Source: Chara braunii
Taxonomy: Eukaryota; Streptophyta; Charophyceae; Charales; Characeae
Reading direction: 5' to 3'
Length of the DNA stretch: 34,360 bases
NCBI GenBank assembly: GCA_003427395.1
Contig: BFEA01000893.1
Location: 5,001-39,360 of the forward strand
In this document: positions 20,693-32,009 of the stretch, one piece after another
Layout of the letters: every line of letters starts with the position of its first letter
Position numbering within the stretch: the stretch's first letter is position 1
The notes under the pieces: model-generated
The model's input: only the letters and a program-made list of their open reading frames with translations
Databases searched by the model: none
Told to the model about the DNA's origin: nothing
Made by a program: the position numbers and the translations under genes

Positions 20693-20756
20693 AAGAAGAT
20701 GAAGAAGAAGAAGGAGAAGAAAAAGAAGATGAGGAATAAAAAAAAGAAGAGGAAGG

Positions 20757-20814
<58 letters not shown>

Positions 20815-20832
20815 GATGAAGAAGAAGATGCA
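20693..20832. repeat. GAA-rich tract and 55-bp poly-A
   Basis: Imperfect AAGAAGATGAAG sequence flanks an uninterrupted A run (about 20757-20811). It marks the right border of the satellites. The poly-Phe minus frames across it are artefacts. Confidence 0.9.
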
Positions 20833-23176
20833 TCCTCTTCCTTCCACTCACCTTGTTAATGTCCTGGAGACAGAGTCTCAATCTTGATGAGGTTTTCTTC
20901 CTCTTTGCACAAATCCTCCTTGACTATGGCTTCCTCCTTCTTCAAGTCTCTCTCCTTCCTCTCTCACGTCTCCCCAAGTTGCCTCAAGCTCCCATCACCA
21001 TGGTTATGGAGTCCTCCCCTCTAGGAGGGCTAATGGGGCTCCCTCTAGCCTCTCTCTTCCTCACACCTAGGGGGCTATGGTGGATCACCTCCCTAGGGCC
21101 AGCCTCACTACCACTAGTCTCTAGCGCTCCTCCCCCTAGCTCATGGTCTCCACAAAACTCCTAAGCTGGCACGAGTTCCCCTCTCCTCTCTCCAAGTGAA
21201 AGAGTGCTCCTATGAGCTCACTTGGGCAGCATGGGCACTCCTCATGCAATTGTGAAAGTGGCGGACTGAATTCCCAACTTATGTAGGCTGAAACCAGCAG
21301 TCCGTCCAGCCCATGAGCCTCCCCATGTGCCTTGAGGTGAACCGAGGTACCCCCAAGGCAAAATTTCACTACTAGGTCATTCCGGAGGTACCCGGACCTC
21401 TTTTTGGCCAAGTACATGCAGTCCGAGTGGTTGGTACGAACTCGGATTGCCTCTTGGCCTACTTCGGGCTCCTTTTCACTTCACAAATGTTGCCCCCTTG
21501 GGTCCTAATGCCCAAGGGGAATTTACTTGAGGAAAAAGGTCTAGTGGACCTTTTTCTCGATTTTTTCAGTTTGTACCCTATTTTTGGTAGGATGAGATAT
21601 TTTTCCATGCAGCGGCACATTTTCAGCCTTGGATCTGGCTGAGATCCAAAGCCAACAATATTCCTTGCCACCCCCAAGTAGCCCTTGCTTCAATTTTGAA
21701 CCCCTAAGTCTACTTTTTCAATTTTTTGTGCATCTGGCTCTCTTTTTGGGCCAAATGCACAGTTTTGTCTCTTTCCCTCTTTTGTTTCTTTCCATTTTGG
21801 GCTGTCACCTCATTCCGGAGCTAGCCGTTTTGAGCTGGCCCACAAAAAACGGCTAGTTCCTGTCCACCATGAGATCTGATCTCAGATCCATGGTCCAAAA
21901 GAAAACCGGTCATTTCTCTTTTGCATTTTCTCTCATTTTCTTCTTTTTAATTCAGATTTTATTGAGATATGGCATCAAGGGCTATATCTCTGCAATCCGG
22001 ATTGCCCTCCCTCATTCTAGGAGGGATGAGGTCACAGTTGGGACCTGCCAGTCCCTACTGTGCAGGTCCCAATAGGCCGACACACTCTCCTCCACTCTTT
22101 TCTCCCTCCTTTTTCTCCCCTTTTTCTTTCTTTTTCTTTTATTTTAGTTGTGACAAGTGTCAAACTGCTATGCACCCTCCTTCTAGGTCTTAAGGCCTCA
22201 TTCAAGGTCAGGTTCATAACTGGTACTTGGCCGTTACATCTCGGATTTCAACAATGGCACCCCAATGATCCTAGAGTGTTCCATTTTACCTCCGTTTGTC
22301 CAATTTTGAGCCCCCTTTGCTTCGATTTTCTAAGGGCAGCCTTTTTCTCATGTTGAGCCTCTCAAGGCTCTATTTTCTCATGCCTAGTTAGTCCGACATA
22401 TTTCGGACTGCTGGGTAGCCCTCCCAACATCATTATTTTACTTATTTTACTCTCTATGACTCTTCCACTTGCCCCCACTAGTGTTAGCACTAGTGATGCT
22501 AATATTTCCCACCGTCTAGATCCTCGATCTCGATGGTGCCATTTGCTTGCACTATTATTCCTTGTGCTTGCTCATGGTTCCCTTGGGACATCCCAAGTCC
22601 CTGACATTTTCCTCCATACTATTTTCATTTTTTTGTCCCGCCGGATGGGTGCGTCCTGTTTTTCGACTTTTATTATTTGGACCCACTTGGTCCCCGAGAA
22701 CATTCCAGATGGTGTCTCATTTTTATTTTTTGGGCCCCCTTGCCCTTGGTGGTCCTATCATCTCAACATGTGTGCTGATTTTTCTAGGTCGTGAGATCTC
22801 ATCTCACGGTTGCCGTTTACCGTCTCCCATGTCGAAATTGTTCCTTTCTAACATTTCGGGCTTGTCGTGGCTCATTTTCCCTTAGCCTAGGCATCCCCAT
22901 GCAGTCCAGCATTGTGTCGAATCACGATTCATCTTGCCACAATCGCAGTGTACTGCATTTTTGTGAATAGTATGGGTCTGTGAACTGATGGTTTAACCCA
23001 TCAAATTTGACCTTGGGAGACACACACGAAAAATGGTGTCTGCGTAAGTTATCGATCTCTTTGGGAGACATACGATAAGGAATCCGACTACTGGGTTTCT
23101 ATGTTTATCCGCTACTTGGTTTCGCTCTCTACTGCTCCACTCGGGGCCTCTCCCACATTAGCGGACTAGTCTAACA
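20833..23176. other. Gene-free flank, right side of the satellite block, with LTR-like terminus
   Basis: Pyrimidine-rich on the plus strand, like the left flank, with no domain in any frame (frames up to 112 codons around 22456-22885 are low-complexity). The last 200 bp look like the U5 end of an LTR: TTGGGAGACACACAC, GGGTTTCTATG, GCTCCACTCGGGGCCTCTCC and a final CTAACA (23171-23176). No matching TG start or second LTR was found in the window, so this is only a suggestion. Confidence 0.35.
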
Positions 23177-23186
23177 AACTTTTCAC

Positions 23187-23800
23187 TTAAGATGGTATGG
23201 ACAACTCTTTTTTTTTCCCTTCATTAATCTGTCTCTCATAGGCAACGAATACCATTTCGGTGAGATCATACTTGACCATGTGTCTGACGAATGAGGGGGC
23301 ACTCATACAACAAAGGGACAAACTACTCTTTGTGCCGGATGCATGAAACAAATGCAACTTCTTCTTCCCACATATGGGATTGGACAACCAACACTCGTGC
23401 TCGCCCATCTTAACACCAGCATACGCGACGTTGCCCTAATCAATTCTCAGAATCATGTCGAAAGGAAGGTTATCCTCCACTGAGAGTGTCAAGGAGTGCA
23501 AAACTTTCTCCACCTTTCCCCCGGGCTCCAACCAGAAGTATTACCCCTTCAACATACTATCATCTCACTATCATCTCTCTATTATCGACGATTTTACCAA
23601 TAATCGGCTCATCGAGCTTCTTCACCTTCATTCCAGGTGCATCATCTGCAACGCTCTTCCGCTAATATAATTGCGTGTTGACTCATTGTCTACTAGCGCG
23701 TCTATCCTTCCCCTACTTGCTTCTACGTCTGCTATTATTAGTTGTCATTTCGACTTCTTCATTTCAGCCCAAGCGTGGCGACGAGTGATCAATTCATCAC
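23187..23800 (-). pseudogene. Retropepsin-like protease pseudogene of copy D
   Basis: On the minus strand ALVDNESTRNYIS (D codon at 23688-23690) aligns with the ALVDTGSTxNFIS active-site loop, with Thr-Gly changed to Asn-Glu. Downstream, in another frame, EDNLPFDMILRID and GNVAYAGVKMGEHECWL match the second half of the domain, and the frame 23408-23187 finishes it. The Glu at the invariant glycine, plus stops, makes it dead. Similarity ends at about 23187 where the CTAACA-terminated sequence begins; RT onwards is missing. Confidence 0.65.
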
Positions 23801-25450
23801 CAATGCTTTTGAGCGAACCACATAGAGAGGTTCTAGCACATGCAACCTTAGGACAACTAGCTAGGTAGGGCCTACAATAGTCTATGCCAATGAGATCTTC
23901 GAACAAAGGGTGTCTGCTCAGCGCAGACTTCTATGTTCCTGTCTAAGTCCGAAGTCCCTGTAGAGGCGTCTACTTGTTGTTCCCTTTTGGGTACCTATAT
24001 TTGGGACAAAAAAGAACTATGTGGTTGGGGTCACCATATCTGAAGCACCGTCCGACCTTGCAACAGTTATCCCATACCTTTTCGTCTATACCCATTTTCA
24101 ACCAAGGTTTGCCTTCAACTATTCCTGGATGCTATGGGTACGGTCGCCAACTCTTACCTCTACCTCCACCACCAATGAAGGGAGAACCTCTACCAACTTG
24201 CAAGGGACCATAACCCTACCTCCCATGTAGTAGCTACCTTTGCCGCCACCCCTCTGGGCAGCGGGTCATTGACCTCCACCTTGGCCTCGGCCTCGGCCTC
24301 CTCCACCTCGGCCTCTACCTTGATACCTTCCCCCACGGGCTACAATTTCCGCATAGTCTCGTCCCTAGGCTAATTGGTTATTGTTCTCTTCTACCATACC
24401 AAAATCTATTTGGTCGTATGGTAACGACTCTACACCTCCTTCCTCAAAGGTGACAACCAAATTATCCTTCCCCTCTATATTGTCAGATATGGTCTTATTC
24501 TTTCACTTCTTACTAACTTGCAGATTCTTCAAGTAATGGCAACTGTTTGCCTCTTGGATAAAGTAAGCATGGTCCATAGATATCTTACTGAACTTTTCGT
24601 GAGTCATCCCCTTCCTCGAAGCATGGATCTTAGGGGGTTATGGTGGCACTCTAGCGAAGTTGTTCAAAATCTGAGCGGGGGTTAGTCCGTGGTTCGGACA
24701 TTGCAACAGGTCGTTCATAGTGGCCTTGAGTGTCGACCCACTCTTCCACTTACGGTCACTAATGTTGAGGATGAGAGACTCATACGACAGGCTATATTAT
24801 TGTCTTCGAACCGGTCTTTGAACGCTTTGAAAAAATCCTCTATCCTAGTCCGTTGTGAGTACTGCACCATCGAGGTGCACCTCGCCTCTTTCACTAATGA
24901 AATATGAAAACTTGTTGCATCTCCCCTTAGGCACAAACTCGCCATAAGAACGAGTTCCCAATATAAAATCAATTGCATGTACACATAAGTATCCATCGGT
25001 GCCTACTGGTAGAAAATGCTCTCTTCCTTGTTCCCAGCATACGTCCAAGGGACCTTAACGCTCATTTTTTTCCTTCGCTCACTTCCTTCAGACTTATATT
25101 TTTCTCCATTCCCTATGAGACTCTTTCTTTTTTTATCATCGTCATCATCTTCACCATCTCCTTCACTACTGTCACTTCTGTTGCTATGGACGTGATGATG
25201 CTCTACAATTTATGGGTGAAGATTTCGTCGAACGAACGGGCGTAGTCAACTATTCTTTTGTTGAACATATGAGAGGAGGCACTCGGATAGGTATTCCACT
25301 TTCCCTGGAACTCCTTCTAATGCTCTCTTTTTGATATAGCTCTCCTTCTTTATAATCCTTCTCCTTCTTCTTCCTCTTTTTTTCCTTCTAACTTTTTCTT
25401 CAATTCTTCTTTTTTTCTCCATCTCCTTTTCAATCTCTTCCTTTTTTCAG
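23800..25450 (-). pseudogene. Gag pseudogene of copy D
   Basis: Minus-strand order, 5' to 3': a Lys/Glu/Arg-rich N-terminal region (25450-25080), a capsid-like helical part in 24996-24640 (QRTRIEDFFKAFKDRFEDNN, then SISMDHAYFIQEAN in another frame), an acidic linker, an Arg-Gly-rich box (about 24345-24270: repeated GRG/RGGG), and a zinc-knuckle remnant. Several stops and shifts separate these. The RGG box plus knuckle is the usual nucleocapsid layout. It lies between the primer site at 26688 and the protease, in the correct order. Confidence 0.6.
24006..24047 (-). pseudogene. Nucleocapsid zinc knuckle remnant, second Cys replaced by Tyr
   Basis: CFRYGDPNHIVLFC on the minus strand has CX2CX4HX4C spacing with Tyr (TAT) in place of the second Cys (TGT), a single-base change. 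PK follows, as in many knuckles. Confidence 0.65.
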
Positions 25451-26687
25451 CTTGCTGCTCTGCTGTGTATGACACTCGTGGTTAATGGGTGGTGCTATTT
25501 TCGGCGAATTTTTCACCGAAACTGCCATATTTCCTTGAATTTTTGCTTTTTTTTTTTTTTTTTTTTTTTTTCTGATATATATGTGCTTGAGGGTATATTT
25601 GTATTCAATTTCAACGTATCTGGACAAGTAACGAAGAAATTGGCAAAAACACCGAATTCGGGAAAAACATTGGCGAACTCCGAAAGCTACTCCAAATAAG
25701 GTTTTATAGTCCTTTTGAGTTTTTTTTCTTAGTTTTTTTTTTGCCTGTTTCATTTTTTTATGTTTGTATTATGAGCCTGCATAGTTTGTTCGCAAAATTT
25801 TCCATGACATTGCCTGTAGTGATGCGGCAAAAAACCCCGAATTTTGGGCCTTCCATTAACCGCGTGTCGTGTATGGTCGTGTGGCCAACCAGACCGCATG
25901 ACAACATTCATATCACAAGTACAGTAGAACCCCAATGAAAACAGAAAGCGGAGGAGTGGATCCCATAGCACGGACAGGGTCAACATTGTCAGCATTGGGT
26001 AGTCATCCATGGTTATTGAAGGCACAAGTATGTATCCTCCACCTCCTCACCACATAGACTTCACCCTGAACACTTAACATTTTTATTCTAGATTGGAGTC
26101 TGACTTGTTTATTCCTTCCTTCCCCATAGTGTCACTACAACTACCATGTGAGGCTGGTGGGCAACCAGCAACGTTAAGGTCAGTCAGCAAGGACCTCAGG
26201 ACTTATTTAACAATGCAAACAAGACGCCGTGCCCACCAGGATCCGAAGGTTCGCTTTCAAAACTTATAGCTCACTTCGTCATCTCCAGTTCAGTCGCATG
26301 TCAGTGACACCCGTGCTCCCTACTTTACAAGTGATACATCCACTTGTTTGAGTTTCTAGCTTAGTCACCACCTAATTCATACACATATGTTTGACCAGAT
26401 GCTGACTCAAGACAAAATCAGATCGTCGCCAAGTGTTCTGTCCAGCAGCAACGACACCAAGATGTGGAAAGGTACCAGGACACTCGTTAATTCATTACAA
26501 CAAATGCAGGGCTTAGGGGGCAATGCACTTTACTCATGAGCATTCCTTCGATGATGTTCCATGACGCTCCACACATGCAGGTATGTAATCAATATCCCCA
26601 ACCTGGCCACTTTTTCTTCGGCCTACAACCCCTATGTCAAACTCCCAACCTCTTCGCTGGTCTTGATCATGCCAGCGCTCATTACCA
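25451..26687 (-). other. Leader region of copy D
   Basis: This is sequence between the primer site and gag on the minus strand, with a poly-T (about 25547-25571), and no convincing frame. Minus frames (25430-25753, 25750-26025) have no domain. At 1.2 kb it is close in length to the corresponding region of copy B. Confidence 0.4.
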
Positions 26688-26699
26688 GCTCTGATACCA
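26688..26699 (-). promoter_or_regulatory. Primer binding site of copy D (tRNA-iMet type)
   Basis: On the minus strand the LTR ends TCAATGCA, then AT, then TGGTATCAGAGC, the exact canonical initiator-Met site. It fixes the strand of the family-B LTR and of copy D. Confidence 0.9.
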
Positions 26700-26701
26700 A
26701 T

Positions 26702-27280
<579 letters not shown>

Positions 27281-27868
27281 GTGCTACCCAGCAGGGCTCT
27301 CACGCGCATGCTACTCACAGATAGTGCACAAGTGCTTCAGCAACACTTCCACACTTCTCACGAATGTGCAATCTGTCCAAAATATGCCTGGCCAGTCCTT
27401 ATATTGACTTGGATTGAGCTTCAACTTTTCCTAGCCTCTGCTTCTTGTGGCTTGACTTGGTACTGGTACCACATGTCCACGGCCTACTTGCTTCAAAATA
27501 TCAAGGCTTGATACTTTTCCCGAATTTTCATTGGTGTGTTGTTGTTTGGGCCTGTAAGTCACGACTTTTCACCTGTGGAACATGACTTTTGACTGTGGGT
27601 TGTGACTCTTGCCTCTGGGAAACGACTTTTGCCTGTGGAAGTGTCCTTTGCCTGTGGAATATGACTTTTCAATATAACTCTTCAATACGAGACGTGACTT
27701 TTGCTATAGAACGCAACTTTTGTCTCTGGGATGTGACTACTTACCAAGTGTCTGTTGGACTTCACTCCTAAGGTACCCGATTGTGACTTTTGTGAAACTA
27801 CCAACTTGGCCTCCTTTGGACCTTGACCCTGAAATTCAGATTTGGGGTCTGCATCGTGGAATGCCTAT
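27281..27868 (-). mobile_element. Inverted copy of the copy-A LTR-like segment
   Basis: The reverse complement of this interval follows 4636-5243 across its length, including GGTACC, the CAAAAGTCA-type subrepeats and the terminus at GGCATTCCACGATG. Here the terminus (GTGGAATGCC, about 27868) abuts integrase coding sequence, and the other end abuts the family-B LTR. A solo or truncated LTR in opposite orientation is the simplest reading. No clear target-site duplication was seen. Confidence 0.7.
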
Positions 27869-28988
27869 TCGTGATGAGCCAGGAGATTCAGTGTCCATTG
27901 ACTTTATGGACGCTGGCGTCAAGAGTAGGCACGACAAGAGCCAAGTCAGGGTAGTAGCTGACAGATTTAGCAAGTATGTTGTTTTTGTTCCATTGCCTGC
28001 AGAGGCACGTACAGAGTTAGTCATACATAAGTTCTTTGATTTTTGGGTTAGTGAGCATGGAGTCCCATTGTCTATAGTCAGCGATAGAGATGGTCGCTTT
28101 ACGGGTCAAAGCTGGCAGGAACTGATGAAAGTCTATGGGTCAAAGCTGCTAATGTCGTCTGGCCGCCATCCAGAGACTAACGGTCAGACTGAGCAGATGA
28201 ACAAGATCCTGCAGCAAGTTTTGCGCATGTATATTAGACCTGATCAGATTAACTGGAACGAGATGTTACCCAAGGTAGCCACTGCGTACAATAACAGCGT
28301 GCACCTGTCCACCTGTCGCACTCCCAATGAGTTGCACAAGTCCTTTAGACCGCGTAGACCGTTTCGAGAACTTAACCGGGATCAGATTCACAGGCTACCG
28401 CCCGGTACCAGGGAGTTCGCAATACAACACGAGAAAGAGATAGCCATTGTTGTTGAGAACCTCAGGAAGGCCCAACACCGGATGATAGAGCAGGCTAATA
28501 AGCACCGTCGCCCATCACAGTTTCAAGTAGGCGACTTAGTCTGGGTCAAGTCCAAAGACTTTGCTCCCGAGGAAAGCATCTCGCAGAAGTTACTGCCTGC
28601 GTACAGAGGACCGTGGCCAGTTCTAGAAGTCACGGGCGGAGAAGATGGGTCGTCCTACACTGTAGAGATTCCAACACACCTCCACACCTACCCTGTATGT
28701 CATGCATCAAAGTTGCTGCCATGTGTCACGAGTCAACAATTTCCGTCTAGGAGATCCATGATCACCCCAGACATGGACGGAAGATACGACATTGACGGCA
28801 TTGTAGGTGAAGACGTGTTCAGAACAGGAGGTAAAGGTCGTCCGCAGAACCAGTATAAGGTCCGGTTGGCTTATCAGGAACCGGAGGACGACCGCTGGTT
28901 CACTAGAGCAGAACTTTTAGAAACAAATCCCGACATAGTTAGAGCCTATGAGAGAGAGAAGAAAGGAAAAGGTCCTGCCTTGGACTGA
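27720..28988 (+). CDS. Ty3/gypsy integrase catalytic core and chromodomain, 5'-truncated, chimeric N-terminus
   Basis: The longest well-preserved frame, 422 codons. Residues 1 to about 49 are antisense LTR-like sequence; true pol begins near residue 50 (PIRDEPGDSVSIDF). The integrase core keeps the catalytic triad D61, D122 and E158 with 35 residues between the last two, the DD35E spacing. AYRGPWPVLEV (294-304) is a GPY/F-type module. Residues 355-412 (YDIDGIVGEDV, then YKVRLAY, DDRWFTRAELLE, DIVRAYE) are chromodomain-like, placing it with chromoviruses, whose tails direct integration to particular chromatin. The HHCC domain, RT, RNase H, protease and Gag are missing, so it is non-autonomous. 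It lacks internal stops, suggesting a younger insertion than copies A, B and D. The start at 27720 is arbitrary. Confidence 0.9.
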   Translation: MSLGCDYLPSVCWTSLLRYPIVTFVKLPTWPPLDLDPEIQIWGLHRGMPIRDEPGDSVSIDFMDAGVKSRHDKSQVRVVADRFSKYVVFVPLPAEARTELVIHKFFDFWVSEHGVPLSIVSDRDGRFTGQSWQELMKVYGSKLLMSSGRHPETNGQTEQMNKILQQVLRMYIRPDQINWNEMLPKVATAYNNSVHLSTCRTPNELHKSFRPRRPFRELNRDQIHRLPPGTREFAIQHEKEIAIVVENLRKAQHRMIEQANKHRRPSQFQVGDLVWVKSKDFAPEESISQKLLPAYRGPWPVLEVTGGEDGSSYTVEIPTHLHTYPVCHASKLLPCVTSQQFPSRRSMITPDMDGRYDIDGIVGEDVFRTGGKGRPQNQYKVRLAYQEPEDDRWFTRAELLETNPDIVRAYEREKKGKGPALD

Positions 28989-29760
28989 GTTATTCTCAAA
29001 GAACCTCAAATTTAGGCCGGCGGGAGTGAAACGGTATTCATCAATTCGCAATAGCCGATGCAGATCCCAGGGCTCGATCCCTATTCCTCACCTTACCTGT
29101 GTATAGTATCTGTGTCGACCCCTAGAGTTGAACCCCTAAGCTATGTATTGTAACAGTTGGTAGACTATCGTAGGGTCCGTAGGCAGTAGTGGTTCGATCC
29201 GTAGACCTGTCGGTAGGAGTCATAGCAGGGTCTAGAAGTCGTAGCTGTAGTGCTCCCGAAAGGTCAAGGTCATAGCTGCTACAGTCCAGAAAGGTCAAGG
29301 TCGTAGCTGCTACAGTATCGAAAGGCCAAGTCTACGGCCTTCCGGAAGGTCCGAGTAGTGGCCTTTCGAAGTTGCCCATGTGTAGGCTGAGGCAAGTGGG
29401 CAAGTGGTGGAATCTACCTGTGCTGAGTCAGCAGTCCCAGTCCCAATCCCAGCCAGTCCTAGTCTAGTCAAGAAGCACCACATGGGACTGTGTGCACTAC
29501 GGGTATGGGAAAGGGTCAGACCAACGACCTGCAGAAGTATAAATGAAAGGGCAGCGCCCAACCATTCATTCATTCCTGTGTGAGTCATGCGGAAGCACTG
29601 CCACAGCGACTAGTGCGAGGTGATCTGCAGTGAGCCCGGGGACGAAGTGGGCAAGAGAGACGCGGCTACCATATCTCTGAGTTTTGAGTGGGCGCTTGTC
29701 GCCATTTTGCTGCGCATCTCTTTGCATGCATGAGAAGTGTGAAAGATAGTGAGTCTGATT
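28989..29760 (+). mobile_element. 3' untranslated region and 3' LTR candidate of copy C
   Basis: After the stop, ACCTCAAATTTAGGCCGGCG matches the copy A 3' region, then GGGAG leads to a possible LTR start TGAAACGG at 29027; a second possible start is TGTAACAG at 29149. It contains three 31-bp subrepeats (GAAAGGTCAAGGTC at 29258, 29289 and a diverged one at 29320) and a TATAAATG box at 29538-29545. The end is probably near 29760 where TTGA repeats begin, but no second LTR is present to fix the borders. Confidence 0.55.
29538..29543 (+). promoter_or_regulatory. TATA box in the copy C LTR candidate
   Basis: TATAAA, in GAAGTATAAATGAAAG, lies in an otherwise GC-moderate stretch, about 220 bp before the probable LTR end. 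That position suits the U3/R border of an LTR promoter. Confidence 0.4.
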
Positions 29761-29768
29761 GCAAACAT

Positions 29769-29878
29769 CTTGATTGATTGATTGATCGATCGATTGATTG
29801 ATTGATTGGCTGCAAACAGTCAATCAATCAATCATTCAATCGATCAATCAATCAATCAAGATCTTGATTGTTTGATTA

Positions 29879-29911
<33 letters not shown>

Positions 29912-29940
29912 GTGTTTGATTGATTGATTGATTGATTGAT
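29769..29940. repeat. TTGA/TCAA palindromic simple repeat
   Basis: GATT repeats, then GGCTGCAAACAG (29808-29819), then TCAA repeats, then AAGATCTT, then GATT repeats. The two halves are reverse complements, so the block can fold into a hairpin with the GCTGCAAACAG loop. The same unit recurs at 34150-34360. Confidence 0.85.
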
Positions 29941-30009
29941 TCTCTCTCTCTTTCTCTCTCTCTCTCTCTATCTCTCTCTCCCTCTCTCTCTCTCTCTTTC
30001 TCTCTCTCT

Positions 30010-30041
<32 letters not shown>

Positions 30042-30047
30042 CATACA

Positions 30048-30100
<53 letters not shown>

Positions 30101-30197
30101 CCCCTCCCTCTCTGTATCTCTCTCACACACATAAAAAGAAAAAAAAAGGTCGTCAGTCCCGCGACGGCGTCGAACTGCAGGCTCGAGCGGCGGCGGC

Positions 30198-30284
<87 letters not shown>

Positions 30285-30423
30285 ACTTTTTTTCTCTCTC
30301 TCCCCCTCCCTCTCTGTCTCTCTCTCACACACATACAAAAAAAAGGTCGTCTCCCTCAGTCGCGCGGCCGCGTCAACTCTCTCTCTCTCTTTCTCACTCT
30401 CTGTCTCTCTCTCTCCCTCTCTC

Positions 30424-30476
<53 letters not shown>

Positions 30477-30480
30477 GATA
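29940..30480. repeat. Composite CT/CA repeat block with two CG-rich core modules
   Basis: CT runs, CA runs and short A runs alternate. Inside are two non-repetitive modules starting GGTCGTC after an A run: 30147-30199 (CGCGACGGCGTCGAACTG, then CTCGAGCGG) and 30345-30376 (GTCGCGCGGCCGCGTC). A third lies at 33238. The Ser/Leu and Arg/Glu frames of up to 208 codons across this block are artefacts. Confidence 0.85.
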
Positions 30481-31068
30481 CACACACACACGCATACAGG
30501 TGGTGAGAAAACAAGAGGGACGACGGGAGATGGATATGCAGGCTCACAAGGCCGATAGGCTCTTCGGACGGATGCATGCACTCCTCTCCTTTGTTTCTGT
30601 TCCCCTTCCCCCTTTTTTTTTCGTTTTTTCCTCTTTTCCTTCTTTTCGGTTCTTTTTTCTTTTTTTTTCCTTTTTTTCCTTTTTCCTCGATTGAATCAGT
30701 AGAGTGGCTGGGTGGCACGGCCCTGACTGGAGGATCAAGGGAACAGCCCGCTCTTGGATCATGACGAATAACTGGCAGAGTACAGGGACCTTTGGGAACG
30801 TGGATCAGCCATGCGTTGGTCTTGGCTTCAGGGTCCAATTTTTTGATTGGCCTATTCCACCCCTATCGACCTCTCGGTTAGTTCAGTTTTTTATTATTAT
30901 TTTTTTTTCATCTTTTCATTTTTCCTTTCTTCTTCTTTTCTCTTTTTTCTTTTTCTTTTCTCTTTTTTCCCCTCTTTTTTTTCTTCAATTTTTTTTCCCC
31001 TTTTTCCTTTTTCCTTTTTTCTGCTTTCCTCCTTGTCCTTTCCTTTTCTTTTCCTTTTTTCTCTTTCT

Positions 31069-31126
<58 letters not shown>

Positions 31127-31200
31127 CCTTTTTTCTTTTTTTCTTTTTTTTCAGTACGTAGGATAGGCGTGTATAAGTGGATGGATAGCAGCGATAGCTT
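30481..31200. other. Pyrimidine-rich stretch with 55-bp poly-T
   Basis: Mostly CTTTT-type sequence on the plus strand, with an uninterrupted T run at about 31072-31126. A less repetitive island at 30695-30870 shows no coding motif. Frames here are Phe-rich or Lys-rich by composition only. Confidence 0.7.
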
Positions 31201-32009
31201 GTATCGGAAGGCTGTAGTTTAGGAACACACATCGTAGCTATATCTAAACAGAACGCAGGGGTTTTATTCATCAGACTACTGAGCAAACAACGGACGACCA
31301 ATAGGGCAGCCGTGTTTTCCGTGATTGCGAAGGGCGGGTGGATCGGCGGCCGATATGGACTTCTTCGTGGACTGGGACCTGAAAGAGGAGCAGCAGGACG
31401 AGGAGGAAGTGGTAACGTTGCGGGGGAACAACACCCCCCCGACTTTGTGTTCGTACCCCGGTGCCTGAGCACTTCGAAGCCTGGCATCATGCAGACTGGC
31501 TCTACCTGCCCCGCCGAACCTACTCTGGCCAGCTTGACCCCAGCGCCAGCACGAAGCGTCACCTTCTTGCTCATCCTCCTCCTCGCCTTGCTCCCCAATC
31601 TCGCCATAGCCTGCGTGCTGTTTGTCGCATGCCTCTCAGAGGGTGTTTTTCTTCGGCTTTCGGCGAAGCGCTTTGCGTTCTTAGTAGGCTGCACTATTTG
31701 CTTCGCGACTTTCTCCCTCGCCTGCTGTTGTTGCCTGTTCTTTGTCATAGGCGCTGGGGTTGGTTTGAGTGTTAGGCGAACATTGGAGTTAGTGGAGACG
31801 GAGCGATAAAGCGTAGATCTGCAGCAGAGGATTCGGCTTGCGCCTTTCTGGCCTTTCTCTCTTTCCTCTTCTTCCTTTCCTTCCTTTACTTCATCCACTC
31901 CCTTCCCTACCCCCCTCCGCATGACCCCTCCCTCCCCCTCCCCCCCGCCCCGACCCTCTCCACCCAATCCCACGACCCTCCACCCCCCTTGTCTCGTTGT
32001 TCCCCTCAT
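31200..32009 (-). CDS. Possible gene fragment, unrecognised, strand uncertain
   Basis: This is the only GC-rich, non-repetitive interval of the right arm. On the minus strand a frame from 32009 stays open; its middle part (around 31745-31400) is Lys/Arg/Gln-rich and helical (KNRQQQQAREKVAKQIV, later RRRMSKKVTLRAGAG). The complementary plus frames are also open (31312-31809, with two hydrophobic stretches that mirror the charged minus-strand helices, and 31461-31775). A short acidic plus frame, MDFFVDWDLKEEQQDEEEVV, starts at 31355. A minus-strand acceptor-like CTCCTCTTTCAG lies near 31380. I cannot choose the strand or function; the poly-Lys continuation left of 31170 is an artefact. Confidence 0.2.

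Noticed and set aside
20516-20881. Poly-Phe/Leu minus frames
   Set aside because: Artefacts of the poly-A and GAA tract.
22456-22885. Two 112-codon plus frames
   Set aside because: Overlapping frames in pyrimidine-rich DNA with hydrophobic composition but no recognisable fold or homologue in the window.
25430-26025. Minus frames of 107 and 91 codons in the copy D leader
   Set aside because: They include a poly-Lys run from poly-T and lie between primer site and gag, where no conserved gene is expected.
29876-30581. Ser/Leu and Arg/Glu frames up to 208 codons
   Set aside because: Direct translations of CT and CA repeats.
31312-31809. 165-codon plus frame with two apparent membrane segments
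   Set aside because: The hydrophobic stretches are the exact complement of Lys/Arg/Glu-rich minus-strand helices, so they need not be real; kept only as an alternative in the uncertain gene fragment entry.
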